Assembly: GCF_018904615.1 (NCBI RefSeq)
Contig: NZ_JADCNH010000008.1
Span: 62,001-126,000 of the forward strand
Direction: 5' to 3'
From: Verticiella alkaliphila
Lineage (GTDB): Bacteria; Pseudomonadota; Gammaproteobacteria; Burkholderiales; Burkholderiaceae_B
Length of the DNA: 64,000 nt
Both the position numbers and the translations under genes were made by a program. Each line of letters starts with the position of its first letter. Position 1 is the first letter of the stretch. The notes below the pieces were generated by a model, which had not been told where the DNA came from, did no database searches, and worked only from the letters and a program-made list of their open reading frames with translations. This document shows, piece after piece, positions 36,951 through 46,165 of this stretch.

Positions 36951-37229
36951 TTGAAAATCCAACCGAATGCCGTGCCCTACGCCGACGCCGACACGACGAG
37001 CTCGCAGGACGTGCGCCGCCGCCCCGCCGCGGCCCCGGCGGCCAACACGACGGATGGCGCGCCGGTCGCCCTCAGTGCACTCTCGAACAGCCTGGCCAAG
37101 CCGGACGGCGACATCGACATGGCCCGCGTGGAGGCCCTGCGTGAAGCGATTCGCAATGGCGAACTGCGGATCGACGCCTCGCGGATTGCCGACGGTCTGA
37201 TCGACAGCGTGCGCGAGCTCACGCAATGA
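36951..37229 (+). CDS. flgM: Anti-sigma-28 factor FlgM
   Basis: A 92-residue secreted inhibitor of FliA. The C-terminal sigma-binding part has DIDMARVEALREAIRNGELR and IDASRIADGLIDSV, typical FlgM. The start is TTG at 36951, with GGAG upstream; no better ATG precedes the domain. Its stop overlaps flgN (ATGA). Export through the finished hook should release FliA. Confidence 0.93.
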   Translation: MKIQPNAVPYADADTTSSQDVRRRPAAAPAANTTDGAPVALSALSNSLAKPDGDIDMARVEALREAIRNGELRIDASRIADGLIDSVRELTQ

Positions 37230-37672
37230 ATGCGCCGGTCAGCCTGATCGACGCCCTCGCCGCTGAAACCGCCGCCGTGCATCAGTTCATCGACCTACTG
37301 CAGGACGAAGGCCTGGCGCTCGCCGGGCGTTCCTCGTTGGCCGAGATGCAGTCGCTGACCCAGCGCAAGCATGATGCGGCCGACGCGCTGCTGGCATTGG
37401 GCGAAGCCCGTGACGCCGCCCTGCAACACGCTGGCTACGTGGCGGGCCACCCGGGCGGCGACGCCGCCGCGGCACAGGACACCGACGTTTTCACTGCCTG
37501 GGCCGAGCTGCAGTCCGCCGCGACGATGGCCAAGGCGCTCAACGAACGCAACGGCGACATGATCCATACGCACCTGCGCGGCGCACAGGCAGCACAACGC
37601 GCGATTCGCGCCGTCACCGGCAGCGATCTGTACGGCGCGGACGGCCGGCACCCCGGCGGCGCACGCCGCTGA
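37226..37672 (+). CDS. flgN: Flagella synthesis protein FlgN
   Basis: A 148-residue helical export chaperone for FlgK and FlgL. It is recognised by position after flgM, size, and the FlgN pattern ETAAVHQFIDLLQDEGLAL with LTQRKHDAADALLALGE. Ends before a convergent hairpin. Confidence 0.88.
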   Translation: MNAPVSLIDALAAETAAVHQFIDLLQDEGLALAGRSSLAEMQSLTQRKHDAADALLALGEARDAALQHAGYVAGHPGGDAAAAQDTDVFTAWAELQSAATMAKALNERNGDMIHTHLRGAQAAQRAIRAVTGSDLYGADGRHPGGARR

Positions 37673-37681
37673 CGAAAGTCT

Positions 37682-37715
37682 GCGCTGGCGGCCGGGTTAT
37701 CCAGTCCGCCAGCGC
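37682..37715. terminator. Bidirectional hairpin between flgN and flhG
   Basis: A perfect ten-base stem (GCGCTGGCGG at 37682-37691, CCGCCAGCGC at 37706-37715) closes the convergent flgMN and flhBAFG transcripts. Confidence 0.7.
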
Positions 37716-37733
37716 GCTTTCCGAGTGCCGTTG

Positions 37734-38390
37734 TCAGTATGGAGCCAGCGCCAGCAGGCGCCGCGCGACATCCGCCTGCGCATTGTGGGCCACGGCACTG
37801 CGTGGCTCACCCCGTCCGGCGATATGCCCGGCAAACCCCAATCCCATCCCGAGAAACCGCGAGGCCACGCTCTCGAGCCGGCTGAAAAGCGCCGGTGCGG
37901 CAGCGGCCTGGCCGCCACGCACGAGGATGTGACAGCGCGGTGCAGGTTCACGCGCATGCAGCTGCTTGAGCGTGCCGTAGGCAGCCGTCAGGCCGGCCGC
38001 GACCTCGTGCTGGGATTCTGCATCCAGCACCAGCACCATCTCACTCGCGAAAGCGCCGATGCCCTCGGGCGGCAGCGCAGGCGCACTCGTGAGTACGAAG
38101 CGCACATCCCCGCCGCAGAGCCAGGCAACGGCATCGGCACTGTCGGCCTGGATGAGCGCGCGCGTCTGTGCCTGCAGTACCGCACCGCCGGGGTATTGGT
38201 GGACGAGTCCCAGGGCCGGGGTCACCACCAGACTGGGCGAGGCCTGCTCACCCAGTCGCTCGGCGAGCTGATGCACGAGCGTGTCGCCCGCCGCATCCAC
38301 CATGGCGAGAATGCGGACAACGGGCCGAGCCATGAGCCGGCGCAGCCCGGCCGCCTGGTCTACCCGCGAACCATTGTCATCGATCAGCAT
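37734..38390 (-). CDS. Degenerate FlhG/FleN-like protein without Walker A motif
   Basis: A 218-residue protein downstream of flhF. It keeps the N-terminal DQAAGLRRL motif that in FlhG stimulates the FlhF GTPase, and MinD-like spacing of hydrophobic strands (VVRILAMVDAAG, VRFVLTSAPAL, EMVLVLDAE). Where FlhG/MinD has the deviant Walker A K-G-G-x-G-K-T it reads MVDAAGDTLVHQ, and no Walker B Asp block is clear. It is therefore unlikely to bind ATP normally. It may retain only the FlhF-activating role. ATG 38390 overlaps the end of the preceding small gene. A flagellar number-control function is inference. Confidence 0.75.
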   Translation of the reverse strand: MLIDDNGSRVDQAAGLRRLMARPVVRILAMVDAAGDTLVHQLAERLGEQASPSLVVTPALGLVHQYPGGAVLQAQTRALIQADSADAVAWLCGGDVRFVLTSAPALPPEGIGAFASEMVLVLDAESQHEVAAGLTAAYGTLKQLHAREPAPRCHILVRGGQAAAAPALFSRLESVASRFLGMGLGFAGHIAGRGEPRSAVAHNAQADVARRLLALAPY

Positions 38391-38719
38391 GCGGCTGGCA
38401 CATCCTCGTGCATGTCCAGCGTGCCGAACACGCGCACCATCTGATCCAGCACCTGCCGGCGGGCGCGGGGCCCGGTGCCTTGCGGCAGACCCAGGGATTT
38501 GCCCATGGCGCCCGGGCCCTGGCTCAGATGCCAGGCCGACAATCCAAGCTGCGCTCCGGCCAGCAGGCTACGGGTGAGTGCCGGCAGATCCGCATCCTGC
38601 CGCACGCAGGCCTCGATGGCCGTCTGCAGCCAGGGCTCGGCCCGACGGGCTGCCTCGACCTGACTGAGCCAGCGGCCCACGCGGGCGGTCTCGATGTCAT
38701 CGGCGGATACGTTGGTCAA
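38384..38719 (-). CDS. Small unknown protein between flhF and flhG
   Basis: A 111-residue frame beginning at TTG 38719, which overlaps the flhF stop (TTGA), and ending 7 bases inside flhG. This double overlap and the absence of any other use of the 325-bp gap argue that it is a real coupled gene. It is predicted helical (VGRWLSQVEAARRAEPWLQT, LTRSLLAGAQLGLSAWHLSQ) with no signal peptide, membrane segment or known domain that I recognise. ATG codons further in could be alternative starts. A role with FlhF and FlhG in placing or numbering flagella is inferred only from position. Confidence 0.65.
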   Translation of the reverse strand: MTNVSADDIETARVGRWLSQVEAARRAEPWLQTAIEACVRQDADLPALTRSLLAGAQLGLSAWHLSQGPGAMGKSLGLPQGTGPRARRQVLDQMVRVFGTLDMHEDVPAAC

Positions 38720-41217
38720 CGCCAGGCCTGGGCGTGGAGCTTGCCGTCGGCATCGACGCAACGCATGGACACCAGACGCAGGCCAAGCGGCGACTGCCCA
38801 GGAACGGCAAGTTCCACCGAAGTACCACCGACCCAGCACGTGCACGCCGTGTCGCCCACCCAGACCTCACCCGCCGGGGCGTAGCCCAGCAGCTTGGCCA
38901 GGGCGCCGACCGTGATGCGCGTGTCTTCCCACAGCACACGCTGCGGCGCAGGACAGCGGGCCAGCCAGGCCCAGCCATGTGCTTGCCACGCTTGCGCCTG
39001 GGCAACCGAGATGCCGTCAAAGCCATGCACCAGGCGCAGGTCCGGCAAGGCGTCATCCAGCCAGGCGGCCCGCGCCGTGGCGGACTCCGCGCCCTGGGCC
39101 GGCGGCAACGCTTCCGTCGCGAAGGTCGCCATGACGCCGTTGGCCGTAACGAGATGACGGGCGGGCGCAGCGAGCGGTGCGCCCTGCTCGGACCACAGTA
39201 CGGACCCCGGCGTGGCCCGCTCGGCACCCGACACGGGCGCGGTGCGTGCACGGCCGTGCCAGGCGAGGACGTACCGCCCAGCTGCCTGCGTAGCGTGATC
39301 GCGTACGTCCGCCAGCATCAGGTCAGTCAGCGCACCGGCTTCGCCGTTGTCGTGGAAATGTCGCCAGACCTGGCGCGTGAGTCCAGTCGTACGATCCGCC
39401 GCCAGCTCGGTGAGCCGCTGGGCCGCCGCCGTGTCGCCCCCACTGTCCAGGCCGCCCAGGGCGGCCCGCAGGTGACGTTGCCGGCGTGCCAGGCGCGCGG
39501 GATCGTCTGTCACCGGGGCCAGCGCCTGACCCGCCTGGCCCCACACTGCGGCGAGATCCGCTTCGGTCGGCGCGAAGAGCGCGGATGCAGCACCCGACAA
39601 GGCACGGGCGACGAGTGCGGGCGCATTGGGCTGGGCGACGTTCTCCGGCACGCGCTGGCCGTCGGACACGTAGTGAATGGGCAGACGATGCCGGATCGCG
39701 ATGTCCAGCGCCGCACCCAACTGGCGCGCCTCGTCGATCTTGGTGAGGATGCACCCCGACAGGCCACCGGCCTCGTCCTGGCGATAGGCGTGTGCGACCT
39801 CGTCCAGCGTGTCGCCATGGCTGGCGGCGTTGAGCAGCAGCAGTCTGCGCACGGGTCGGCCCGCCGCGCACAACAGGGCGGCCTGCTCGGCCAGATTGCG
39901 GTCGCGCTGGCTCATGCCCACGGTGTCGATCAGGACGACATGCTTGTCCTTCAGTTCGCGCAGGGCATGCTGGAGCTGCTCACTATCGTTCACCGCCAGC
40001 ACCGGCACGCCGAGAATACGGCCATAGATGCGCAGTTGCTCATGCGCCCCGACGCGAAAGCCGTCCGTGGTGAGCATGGCCACGCGATTGGCGCCATGGG
40101 CCATGACCCAGCGCGCCGCGAGCTTGGCGGTGGTGGTCGTCTTGCCAACGCCGGTGGGCCCGATCAGCGCAAACACCCCGCCTACGGCAAACATGGCGGA
40201 CTCGTCATGCGACACCGGCAGGCGCTTGGCGAGCTCATGCCGGACCCATTCCAAGGCATCGTCGCGCGTCGAGCCCGCCGGCACGCGGGTCGCGAGTGCC
40301 CGTGCGATCGCCGCACTGAAGCCGGCGCCGAGCAAGGTGCGATAGACCGCCAGGCCAACGGGGGATTCAGGCGCCTGCTGGCGCCACAGCAGGCCGTCGA
40401 TGCGCTCACCGAGGCTATTCTGCAACGCATCGATGGCGCGCAACACGGCAGGAGGCTCAGCGCCTGAGGCTGCGGGCGCCATCATCGGAGCCCGGACCGG
40501 CGCTGTCGAAGCGAAGGGTGCGATGGATGCGGACGTGGCTGCAGCCGCGGCCGGGGCCATGGCTGCAGGTGCCGTGGGTGAGGCTGGGTGCGGGGACGGC
40601 GGCGGTTCCGTGATCCGGGCTGCCACGACGCCGGCGCCAGCGGCATCGTCCACTGCCTCGGCAGCGCGGCTTCCAGGCAGCGTGCCGCCGGATGCCGCTT
40701 CGGGCCGAGTCGGACGCAGCGTCGGTGCCGCCTGCGCGGCCGGCGCCATATCGCCGAACCGAGGGGCGAGTCCGTCAGCCTCGAGCTCGGGCGCGCGCAT
40801 GCGTGGTGGCATGCCCGGCACGCGGAACTGCGGCAGGAAGTCGGCATCTTCAGCGTCGGCAGGCGGCGCAGAGCGCGCCTGCGGGAGCTGGGCCCCGGCC
40901 TCTGCCTGGGCCTGCGCCGCGATCAGCTGCTGCAACCGGGACGGCGCCGGGGAGACGGGTATCGCGGGTGCTGCCGTCGGGGCCGCAAACGCCGGTATCA
41001 ATGGTGCTGTGGCCGGCGCCGCACCGGGCTCGCCCAGCGGGCGACGCGGCGGCGGTGGCAAGGCCGCGGCCGCCGCGGCATCGTCGTTCGTGGCAACAAT
41101 CTCCACGCCGCCGTCCACCTCGCGGTTGGAGACGATCATGGCGTCGGCGCCCAGCGCCTCGCGCACGCGGCGCAGGGCCTCACGCGAGGTGGCGCCCAGG
41201 AATCGGGTCAGGCTCAT
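38716..41217 (-). CDS. flhF: Flagellar biosynthesis GTPase FlhF with C-terminal extension
   Basis: An 833-residue SRP-type GTPase that places the flagellum. The B domain at the start (MSLTRFLGATSREALRRVRE, GADAMIVSNREVDGGVEIVA) is followed by a long Ala/Pro-rich linker. The NG domain runs about residues 270-540: G1 ALIGPTGVGKTTTTAKLAAR (near 350), MLTTDGFRVGAHEQL, VVLIDTVGMSQRD, LTKIDEARQLGAALD. About 290 further residues follow the G domain, much beyond typical FlhF. They contain AAWLDDALPDLRLVHGFDGI and AWQAHGWAWLARCPAPQRVL and no domain I know. Overlaps flhA by 4 bases. Confidence 0.93.
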   Translation of the reverse strand: MSLTRFLGATSREALRRVREALGADAMIVSNREVDGGVEIVATNDDAAAAAALPPPPRRPLGEPGAAPATAPLIPAFAAPTAAPAIPVSPAPSRLQQLIAAQAQAEAGAQLPQARSAPPADAEDADFLPQFRVPGMPPRMRAPELEADGLAPRFGDMAPAAQAAPTLRPTRPEAASGGTLPGSRAAEAVDDAAGAGVVAARITEPPPSPHPASPTAPAAMAPAAAAATSASIAPFASTAPVRAPMMAPAASGAEPPAVLRAIDALQNSLGERIDGLLWRQQAPESPVGLAVYRTLLGAGFSAAIARALATRVPAGSTRDDALEWVRHELAKRLPVSHDESAMFAVGGVFALIGPTGVGKTTTTAKLAARWVMAHGANRVAMLTTDGFRVGAHEQLRIYGRILGVPVLAVNDSEQLQHALRELKDKHVVLIDTVGMSQRDRNLAEQAALLCAAGRPVRRLLLLNAASHGDTLDEVAHAYRQDEAGGLSGCILTKIDEARQLGAALDIAIRHRLPIHYVSDGQRVPENVAQPNAPALVARALSGAASALFAPTEADLAAVWGQAGQALAPVTDDPARLARRQRHLRAALGGLDSGGDTAAAQRLTELAADRTTGLTRQVWRHFHDNGEAGALTDLMLADVRDHATQAAGRYVLAWHGRARTAPVSGAERATPGSVLWSEQGAPLAAPARHLVTANGVMATFATEALPPAQGAESATARAAWLDDALPDLRLVHGFDGISVAQAQAWQAHGWAWLARCPAPQRVLWEDTRITVGALAKLLGYAPAGEVWVGDTACTCWVGGTSVELAVPGQSPLGLRLVSMRCVDADGKLHAQAWR

Positions 41218-43331
41218 CGGGAATTGCCGCCCATGACGGCGGTCACGCGAATACTGCGGTCATCGGGAACTTCAGCATTGGCCAGCACCGTGAGTTGCGG
41301 CAGGTGCAGGCGTAGGAAGCGGGACAGCGACGCGCGCACGGGCTGCGACACCATGAGCACTGCGGGATCGCCCGCGGCTTCCTGCTTCTGCGCGGCGGTC
41401 TCGGCCTCGCGCAGCAGGCTTTCGGCCAATCCGGGCTCGAGCGCACCGCCCGCCCCCATGGCCTGGGTCAGCACGCGCTCCAGATGGGCATCGAGCGCGA
41501 TGACGCGCATCTCGCCATGCCCGGGGAAGAGTTGCTGGGTGATCGAGCGGCCCAGCGCGCGGCGCACCAACGCGATCAGCTCCTGCGGATCGGGCGTCGC
41601 GCCGTTGGCTGACAGGCGCGGCGCATGCTCGGACAGCACGTCGATGATGCTGCGCATGTCACGGATCGGCACGTTCTCCAGCAGCAGGCCCTGCAGCACC
41701 TTCTGCAGCGTGGTGAGCGTGACCGTCTTGGGCACCAGGTCCTCGGTGAGCTTGGGCGCATCCTTGGTGATGCGCTCGATGAGCTGCTGGACTTCCGTGC
41801 GACCAAAGAGCTCCGCGGCGTGGCGGTGCATGAGGTGGTTCAGATGCGTGGCGGCGACTGTACTTGCATCCACCACGGTGTACCCAGCCATTTGCGCCAT
41901 GTCGCGCTGGCTCTCGTCGATCCACACCGCGGGCAGACCAAACGCCGGGTCGGTCGTGGTCGTACCCTGCAGCGGCGCGCTCGCGCCGCCCGGATCAATA
42001 GCGAGCCACATGCCGGGCGTCGCTTCCCCGCGCCCTACTTCCACGCCGGAGAGCAGGATGCGGTACTCAGCGGGCTTGAGTTCGAGGTTGTCACGGATAT
42101 GCACCACGGGCGGCAGAAAACCGACGTCCTGCGCGAACTTCTTGCGCAGGCTGCGGATGCGCTGCAAGAGCTCGCCACCCTGCGTCATGTCGACGAGCGG
42201 AATCAACCGGTAACCCACCTCCAGGCCCAGCGGATCGACCATCGCCACGTCGTCCCACGACGCTTCAGCCGCTGCAGCCGTCGCGACCTCGGCCGCAGCT
42301 GCGGCCTGCGGTTGGGCTTGATCTTCCGCCGCCGCGGCTGCGGCGAGCTGACGCTTGCGCACGGCTTGTCCGAGTGCCGCCATTCCGAGCGCCAGCGTGA
42401 GGAACGCGAAGTGCGGCATGTTCGGAATGATGCCGATCAGACCCAGCACGCCCGCGGTGATGAAGATGACGCTCGGGTTCGAGAAGAGCTGGCTGGCCAT
42501 CTGCTGGCCGATGTCCGTGTCCGTGGCCACGCGCGAGACGACGACGCCGGCCGCGGTGGAGATGACCAGCGCCGGGATCTGACCGACGAGGCCATCACCG
42601 ATGGTAAGCAGCGTATAGGTGGTCGCCGCGTCGCCAGCGGACATGCCGTGCTGCATGATCCCCACGATGAGGCCGCCTACGATGGTGATGGCCATGATGA
42701 TGAGGCCGGCCACGGCATCGCCACGCACGAACTTGCTTGCACCATCCATCGAACCATAGAAGTCCGCTTCTTCGGCGATCGTACGGCGGCGGTTGCGGGC
42801 TTCTTCCTCACCGATCAAGCCAGCGTTCAGATCAGCATCAATCGCCATTTGCTTGCCAGGCATGGCGTCCAAGGTAAAACGCGCGCCCACTTCGGCGATC
42901 CGGCCGGCGCCCTTGGTGATCACCATGAAGTTGATCACGATGAGGATAAGGAACACCACGATCCCGACGGCGAAGTTGCCGCCCACCAGGAAGTGGCCGA
43001 AGGCCTCAATCACCTGGCCAGCCGCGTCAGGCCCTGTGTGTCCATGCAGCAGAATCACCCGAGTGGAGGCGACGTTCAGCGACAACCGCAACAGCGTCGC
43101 GAAGAGCAGCACTGAGGGAAACGCCGCGAAGTCCAGAGGCTTGGTCGTGAACATTGCCACCAGAAGCACCATGATGGCCAGGGCAATGTTGAACGTGAAG
43201 AACATGTCCAGCAGAAAGGGCGGCAGCGGCAACACCATCATGGCAAGCACCATGACGATGAGCAGCGGCCCTGCGATCAGCCGGGCGTTGGACGCGCCAT
43301 GGGCGCGAAAGGCGGACAAAAAAGCGTTCAT
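41214..43331 (-). CDS. flhA: Flagellar biosynthesis protein FlhA
   Basis: A 705-residue export gate protein. Eight membrane helices span the first ~330 residues with the FHIPEP-region signature FALDAMPGKQMAIDADLNAG (here FTLDAMPGKQMAIDADLNAG) and ARNRRRTIAEEADFYGSMDG. The cytosolic C-domain (about 360-705) docks chaperone-substrate pairs. It overlaps flhB (4 bases) and flhF. Confidence 0.97.
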   Translation of the reverse strand: MNAFLSAFRAHGASNARLIAGPLLIVMVLAMMVLPLPPFLLDMFFTFNIALAIMVLLVAMFTTKPLDFAAFPSVLLFATLLRLSLNVASTRVILLHGHTGPDAAGQVIEAFGHFLVGGNFAVGIVVFLILIVINFMVITKGAGRIAEVGARFTLDAMPGKQMAIDADLNAGLIGEEEARNRRRTIAEEADFYGSMDGASKFVRGDAVAGLIIMAITIVGGLIVGIMQHGMSAGDAATTYTLLTIGDGLVGQIPALVISTAAGVVVSRVATDTDIGQQMASQLFSNPSVIFITAGVLGLIGIIPNMPHFAFLTLALGMAALGQAVRKRQLAAAAAAEDQAQPQAAAAAEVATAAAAEASWDDVAMVDPLGLEVGYRLIPLVDMTQGGELLQRIRSLRKKFAQDVGFLPPVVHIRDNLELKPAEYRILLSGVEVGRGEATPGMWLAIDPGGASAPLQGTTTTDPAFGLPAVWIDESQRDMAQMAGYTVVDASTVAATHLNHLMHRHAAELFGRTEVQQLIERITKDAPKLTEDLVPKTVTLTTLQKVLQGLLLENVPIRDMRSIIDVLSEHAPRLSANGATPDPQELIALVRRALGRSITQQLFPGHGEMRVIALDAHLERVLTQAMGAGGALEPGLAESLLREAETAAQKQEAAGDPAVLMVSQPVRASLSRFLRLHLPQLTVLANAEVPDDRSIRVTAVMGGNSR

Positions 43332-44470
43332 GCCGTTCCCATGCGGGTATCGAGTTCAGCGGGCACGGCGAGCGCCGTGGGCCGCGACGGCTCAATGCCG
43401 CCTTCGTTGCGCCAGAGTCGTAGCTGGAACACCCAAGCCAGGACTTCCGCAACCGCGGTATAGAGCGAGGCCGGGATCTCGGCCTCGACTTCGACGTGGT
43501 GATACAGCGCACGCGCAAGCGGCGGCGCTTCCAGCAGCGGCACGCGGTGCTCCGCGGCGAGTTCGCGGATGCGCGCGGCGATGAGACCCGTTCCCTTGGC
43601 CACCACGCGGGGCGCACTCGACTTGCCCTCTTCGTAGCGCAAGGCCACGGCGAAGTGCGTCGGGTTGGTCACCACCACGTCGGCATCGGGAACAGCGGAC
43701 ATCATGCGGCCTCGGGCCATCTGGCGCTGCTGCTGGCGGATTCGCGCCTTCAAGTGAGGATCGCCGTCGGATTCCTTGTGCTCCTGACGCACGTCTTCCT
43801 TGGACATGCGCAGCTTCTTGTTGTGGCTCCAGATCTGGTAGGGTGCATCGAACCCGGCAACGAGCACCAGCGAGGCCACGATCACGCCACAGCAGATGGC
43901 CACCAGGCGCAGCGACTGTGCGAGCGCTGCTGCGGTCGGCAACTGCATGAGCGAGAGCATTTCGTCAATGAAATGCCGCAGTGTGAAGAACGCCACGGTG
44001 CCGACGAGCAAAGCTTTGGCAATCGCTTTGAGCAACTCGATCAGCGTGTTCGCCGAGAAGATACGGCCCAAACCCTTGATCGGGTTCAGCCGGTTCAGGT
44101 CCGGCTGCAGGGGTTTGCCCACAAAGAGCAGTCCGCCTAGTGCCACGGAAGCGCCAATTGCGACGAGAGCCAGCATGCCGAAGATCGGCATCATCGTGAA
44201 CAAGGCGTGCCAAGCCTGAGCTCCCGCACCTTCCAGCATGACCCGCGTATCGAACCCGACACGGGCATCGAAGGCCAACGCATGGTGCAGAACCTGGGTG
44301 AGACCACTGCGGATCCAGTCGGCACCAAGCCAGAGCCCGGCCACGCCCGCCAGCAGCATCATGAACGTCACCAGCTCGCGCGAACGCGGCGTCTGGCCTT
44401 CTTCGCGCGCCTTCTCCAGGCGCCGCTCTGAGGCTGGTTCTGTTTTCTCGAGGTCGCTGTCGTCGGCCAT
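43328..44470 (-). CDS. flhB: Flagellar biosynthesis protein FlhB
   Basis: A 380-residue export switch protein. N-terminal DLEKTEPASERRLEKAREEG, four membrane helices, and the autocleavage site NPTH near residue 267 in VVVTNPTHFAVALRYEEG. ATG 44470 (MADDSDLEKTEPAS) opens the conserved sequence. The cytosolic part has a short homologue at 9941. First of the flhBAF group after a 166-bp gap. Confidence 0.97.
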   Translation of the reverse strand: MADDSDLEKTEPASERRLEKAREEGQTPRSRELVTFMMLLAGVAGLWLGADWIRSGLTQVLHHALAFDARVGFDTRVMLEGAGAQAWHALFTMMPIFGMLALVAIGASVALGGLLFVGKPLQPDLNRLNPIKGLGRIFSANTLIELLKAIAKALLVGTVAFFTLRHFIDEMLSLMQLPTAAALAQSLRLVAICCGVIVASLVLVAGFDAPYQIWSHNKKLRMSKEDVRQEHKESDGDPHLKARIRQQQRQMARGRMMSAVPDADVVVTNPTHFAVALRYEEGKSSAPRVVAKGTGLIAARIRELAAEHRVPLLEAPPLARALYHHVEVEAEIPASLYTAVAEVLAWVFQLRLWRNEGGIEPSRPTALAVPAELDTRMGTA

Positions 44471-44636
44471 GCGGGTTCCGGGCGCCGCCCGCTCGCGCGG
44501 GCGCGGCGGCATCGGGCCGCCAAGGTACTGCGCCGGATTCTAGGCCGCCTCGCGGCCGGCCGATGGCGGGAACAAGCCGCCCAATGCAAGACAATTCCCG
44601 GGATCGGCCTGAAAGGGCCCGCTCGCGCCCTCGGGA

Positions 44637-45479
44637 CTAGGCGGGCACCATGGCAATGCCGGTGCGCGTGAGTCGCTCGTAGAATTCGTAGCCGGTGCCG
44701 CGCACGACCCGCAAGGGCAACCTCACGCCGGCGCGCGCTGCCTTCTTGCGCAGGCGGCTCACGACCATGCTGATGCGGTGCGTGCCACTTTCCCCCGCCT
44801 CGCCCGCGCGAGCGGCGCCGTCGATCGCGCGGGCGATCGCATCGCGCGAGACGACGTCGCCCGCAGCCTCGGCGAACGACGCGATCAGGCTGCGCTCACC
44901 CTGGCTCAGATCCAGCTGCACGCCCGAGGGCGACACGAGCACCCAGTCGTCGGTCGTGAGCCACCACTGCCGCTGACGCGACGCGGATGCGTCGTCTGCG
45001 CCCATGTCCATGCCACGCTCGGCGCCGAAAGACGGGATCGGCGCGAGAATGCCCTGCGCGGCGGGTGCTGCGCCCAGGCGGCGACTCACCCCAAGGATCA
45101 CCGCGGCGAGCTCCCGTGCGACCAGCGGCAGATTCACGCAGGCATCCGCGCCCGTCAGGAGGGCATGCACGCGCACGTCGGCCTGGGCCGCATCGGTGAG
45201 CACCACGATGCCCACCGTGCTGCGCGCCCGCAGACGCGCCACGGTGGTGAGCACCGCTTCCGGTGCCGCACCCGCGTGCAGTACGCACAGATCGACCGCT
45301 CGCTGGGCCAGGATGGTGCCAAGCTCTGCCGGCGACTCGGCAGCAGACACCTCGAACCCGAACGGCGTGAGCGCCGTGAAGAGGCTCACGCGCATCTGCA
45401 CGTCTGGCGTGAGAAACGCCACCCGAATCACAAAAGGCGCTGCCGTGCCTGGCATCCAGCCCGTCGGGGCCCCCGCCAT
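44637..45479 (-). CDS. OmpR-like winged-helix regulator with degenerate receiver
   Basis: A 280-residue protein. The N-terminal half looks like a receiver fold (VIRVAFLTPDVQMRVSLFTA, IVVLTDAAQADVRVHALLTG) but the phosphorylation site, normally D in D-x-x-x-x-D, reads VDLCVLHAGA with no Asp, and the usual acidic pair near the start and the conserved Lys are not clear. The C-terminal half (about 165-265) is a trans_reg_C winged helix: WVLVSPSGVQLDLSQGERSL, ISMVVSRLRKKAARAGVRL, LRVVRGTGYEFYERL. It probably works without phosphorylation. It lies between cheZ and flhB on the same strand, so a local motility regulator is plausible. An internal GTG (VIRVAFLTPD) could be the true start. Confidence 0.82.
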   Translation of the reverse strand: MAGAPTGWMPGTAAPFVIRVAFLTPDVQMRVSLFTALTPFGFEVSAAESPAELGTILAQRAVDLCVLHAGAAPEAVLTTVARLRARSTVGIVVLTDAAQADVRVHALLTGADACVNLPLVARELAAVILGVSRRLGAAPAAQGILAPIPSFGAERGMDMGADDASASRQRQWWLTTDDWVLVSPSGVQLDLSQGERSLIASFAEAAGDVVSRDAIARAIDGAARAGEAGESGTHRISMVVSRLRKKAARAGVRLPLRVVRGTGYEFYERLTRTGIAMVPA

Positions 45480-45492
45480 CGGTGCGGCGAAC

Positions 45493-46140
45493 TCAAAACC
45501 CGAGACTCGCGAGCAGATCGTCGACCTGGTCCTGCCCCGTCACCACGTCGCCGGCCTTCTGCGGGTTGACCTGCGGCCCGTTAAGCAGACCCTGGGCTTC
45601 CTGACGCTTCTCCTGAGGTACGTTGTCCAGCAGCACCTGCAGGAGCTCGCTCTCGATCGCGCCGATCACGTCCATCATCTTCATGATGACCTGTCCGGTG
45701 AGATCCTGGAAATCCTGCGCCATCATGATTTCCATGAGCTGGCTCTGCGTCGCCCGTGCCGATTGCGGCACACTGCCCAGAAAGCCGCGGGTGTCGTCCA
45801 CCAGTTCACGGGCTTCGGGCAGTTCCAGTGGCTTGTCGAACCACTGCTGCCACCGGGCGTCGAGCGCGCTCGCGTCGCTGGCCAGCTTCTCCTGGATGGG
45901 CTGCGCCACCTCGGTCGCGTTGAGCACGCGGTGCGCGGCCTTCTCCGTCATGTTGGCCACGTAGCGCAGGCGGTCCCGCGCATCCGGAATGGCCTGGGCG
46001 GCCTCCTGGATGGCACGGTCCAGCCCGAGTTCGCGCATGCTGTCGCGCAACATCCGGGTCATCTGACCGATGCGCATCAACAGGTCGTCGGCCGCTTCCG
46101 GCGAGTTCAGTTGAAAGATGCCGGCTTGGTCCTGGGTCAC
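45493..46140 (-). CDS. cheZ: Chemotaxis protein phosphatase CheZ
   Basis: A 215-residue CheY-P phosphatase. Long helical hairpin with the catalytic segment [20 protein letters not shown] (active-site Gln and Asp), and the C-terminal CheY-binding helix [11 protein letters not shown] after a flexible linker. It is next to cheY. Confidence 0.95.
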   Translation of the reverse strand: MTQDQAGIFQLNSPEAADDLLMRIGQMTRMLRDSMRELGLDRAIQEAAQAIPDARDRLRYVANMTEKAAHRVLNATEVAQPIQEKLASDASALDARWQQWFDKPLELPEARELVDDTRGFLGSVPQSARATQSQLMEIMMAQDFQDLTGQVIMKMMDVIGAIESELLQVLLDNVPQEKRQEAQGLLNGPQVNPQKAGDVVTGQDQVDDLLASLGF

Positions 46141-46165
46141 GATGGTCTCCTGTGGGCGCGCGCCC

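Noticed and set aside
38734-40467. Plus-strand frame opposite flhF
   Set aside because: Shadow of a strongly biased GC-rich coding sequence with no recognisable domain.
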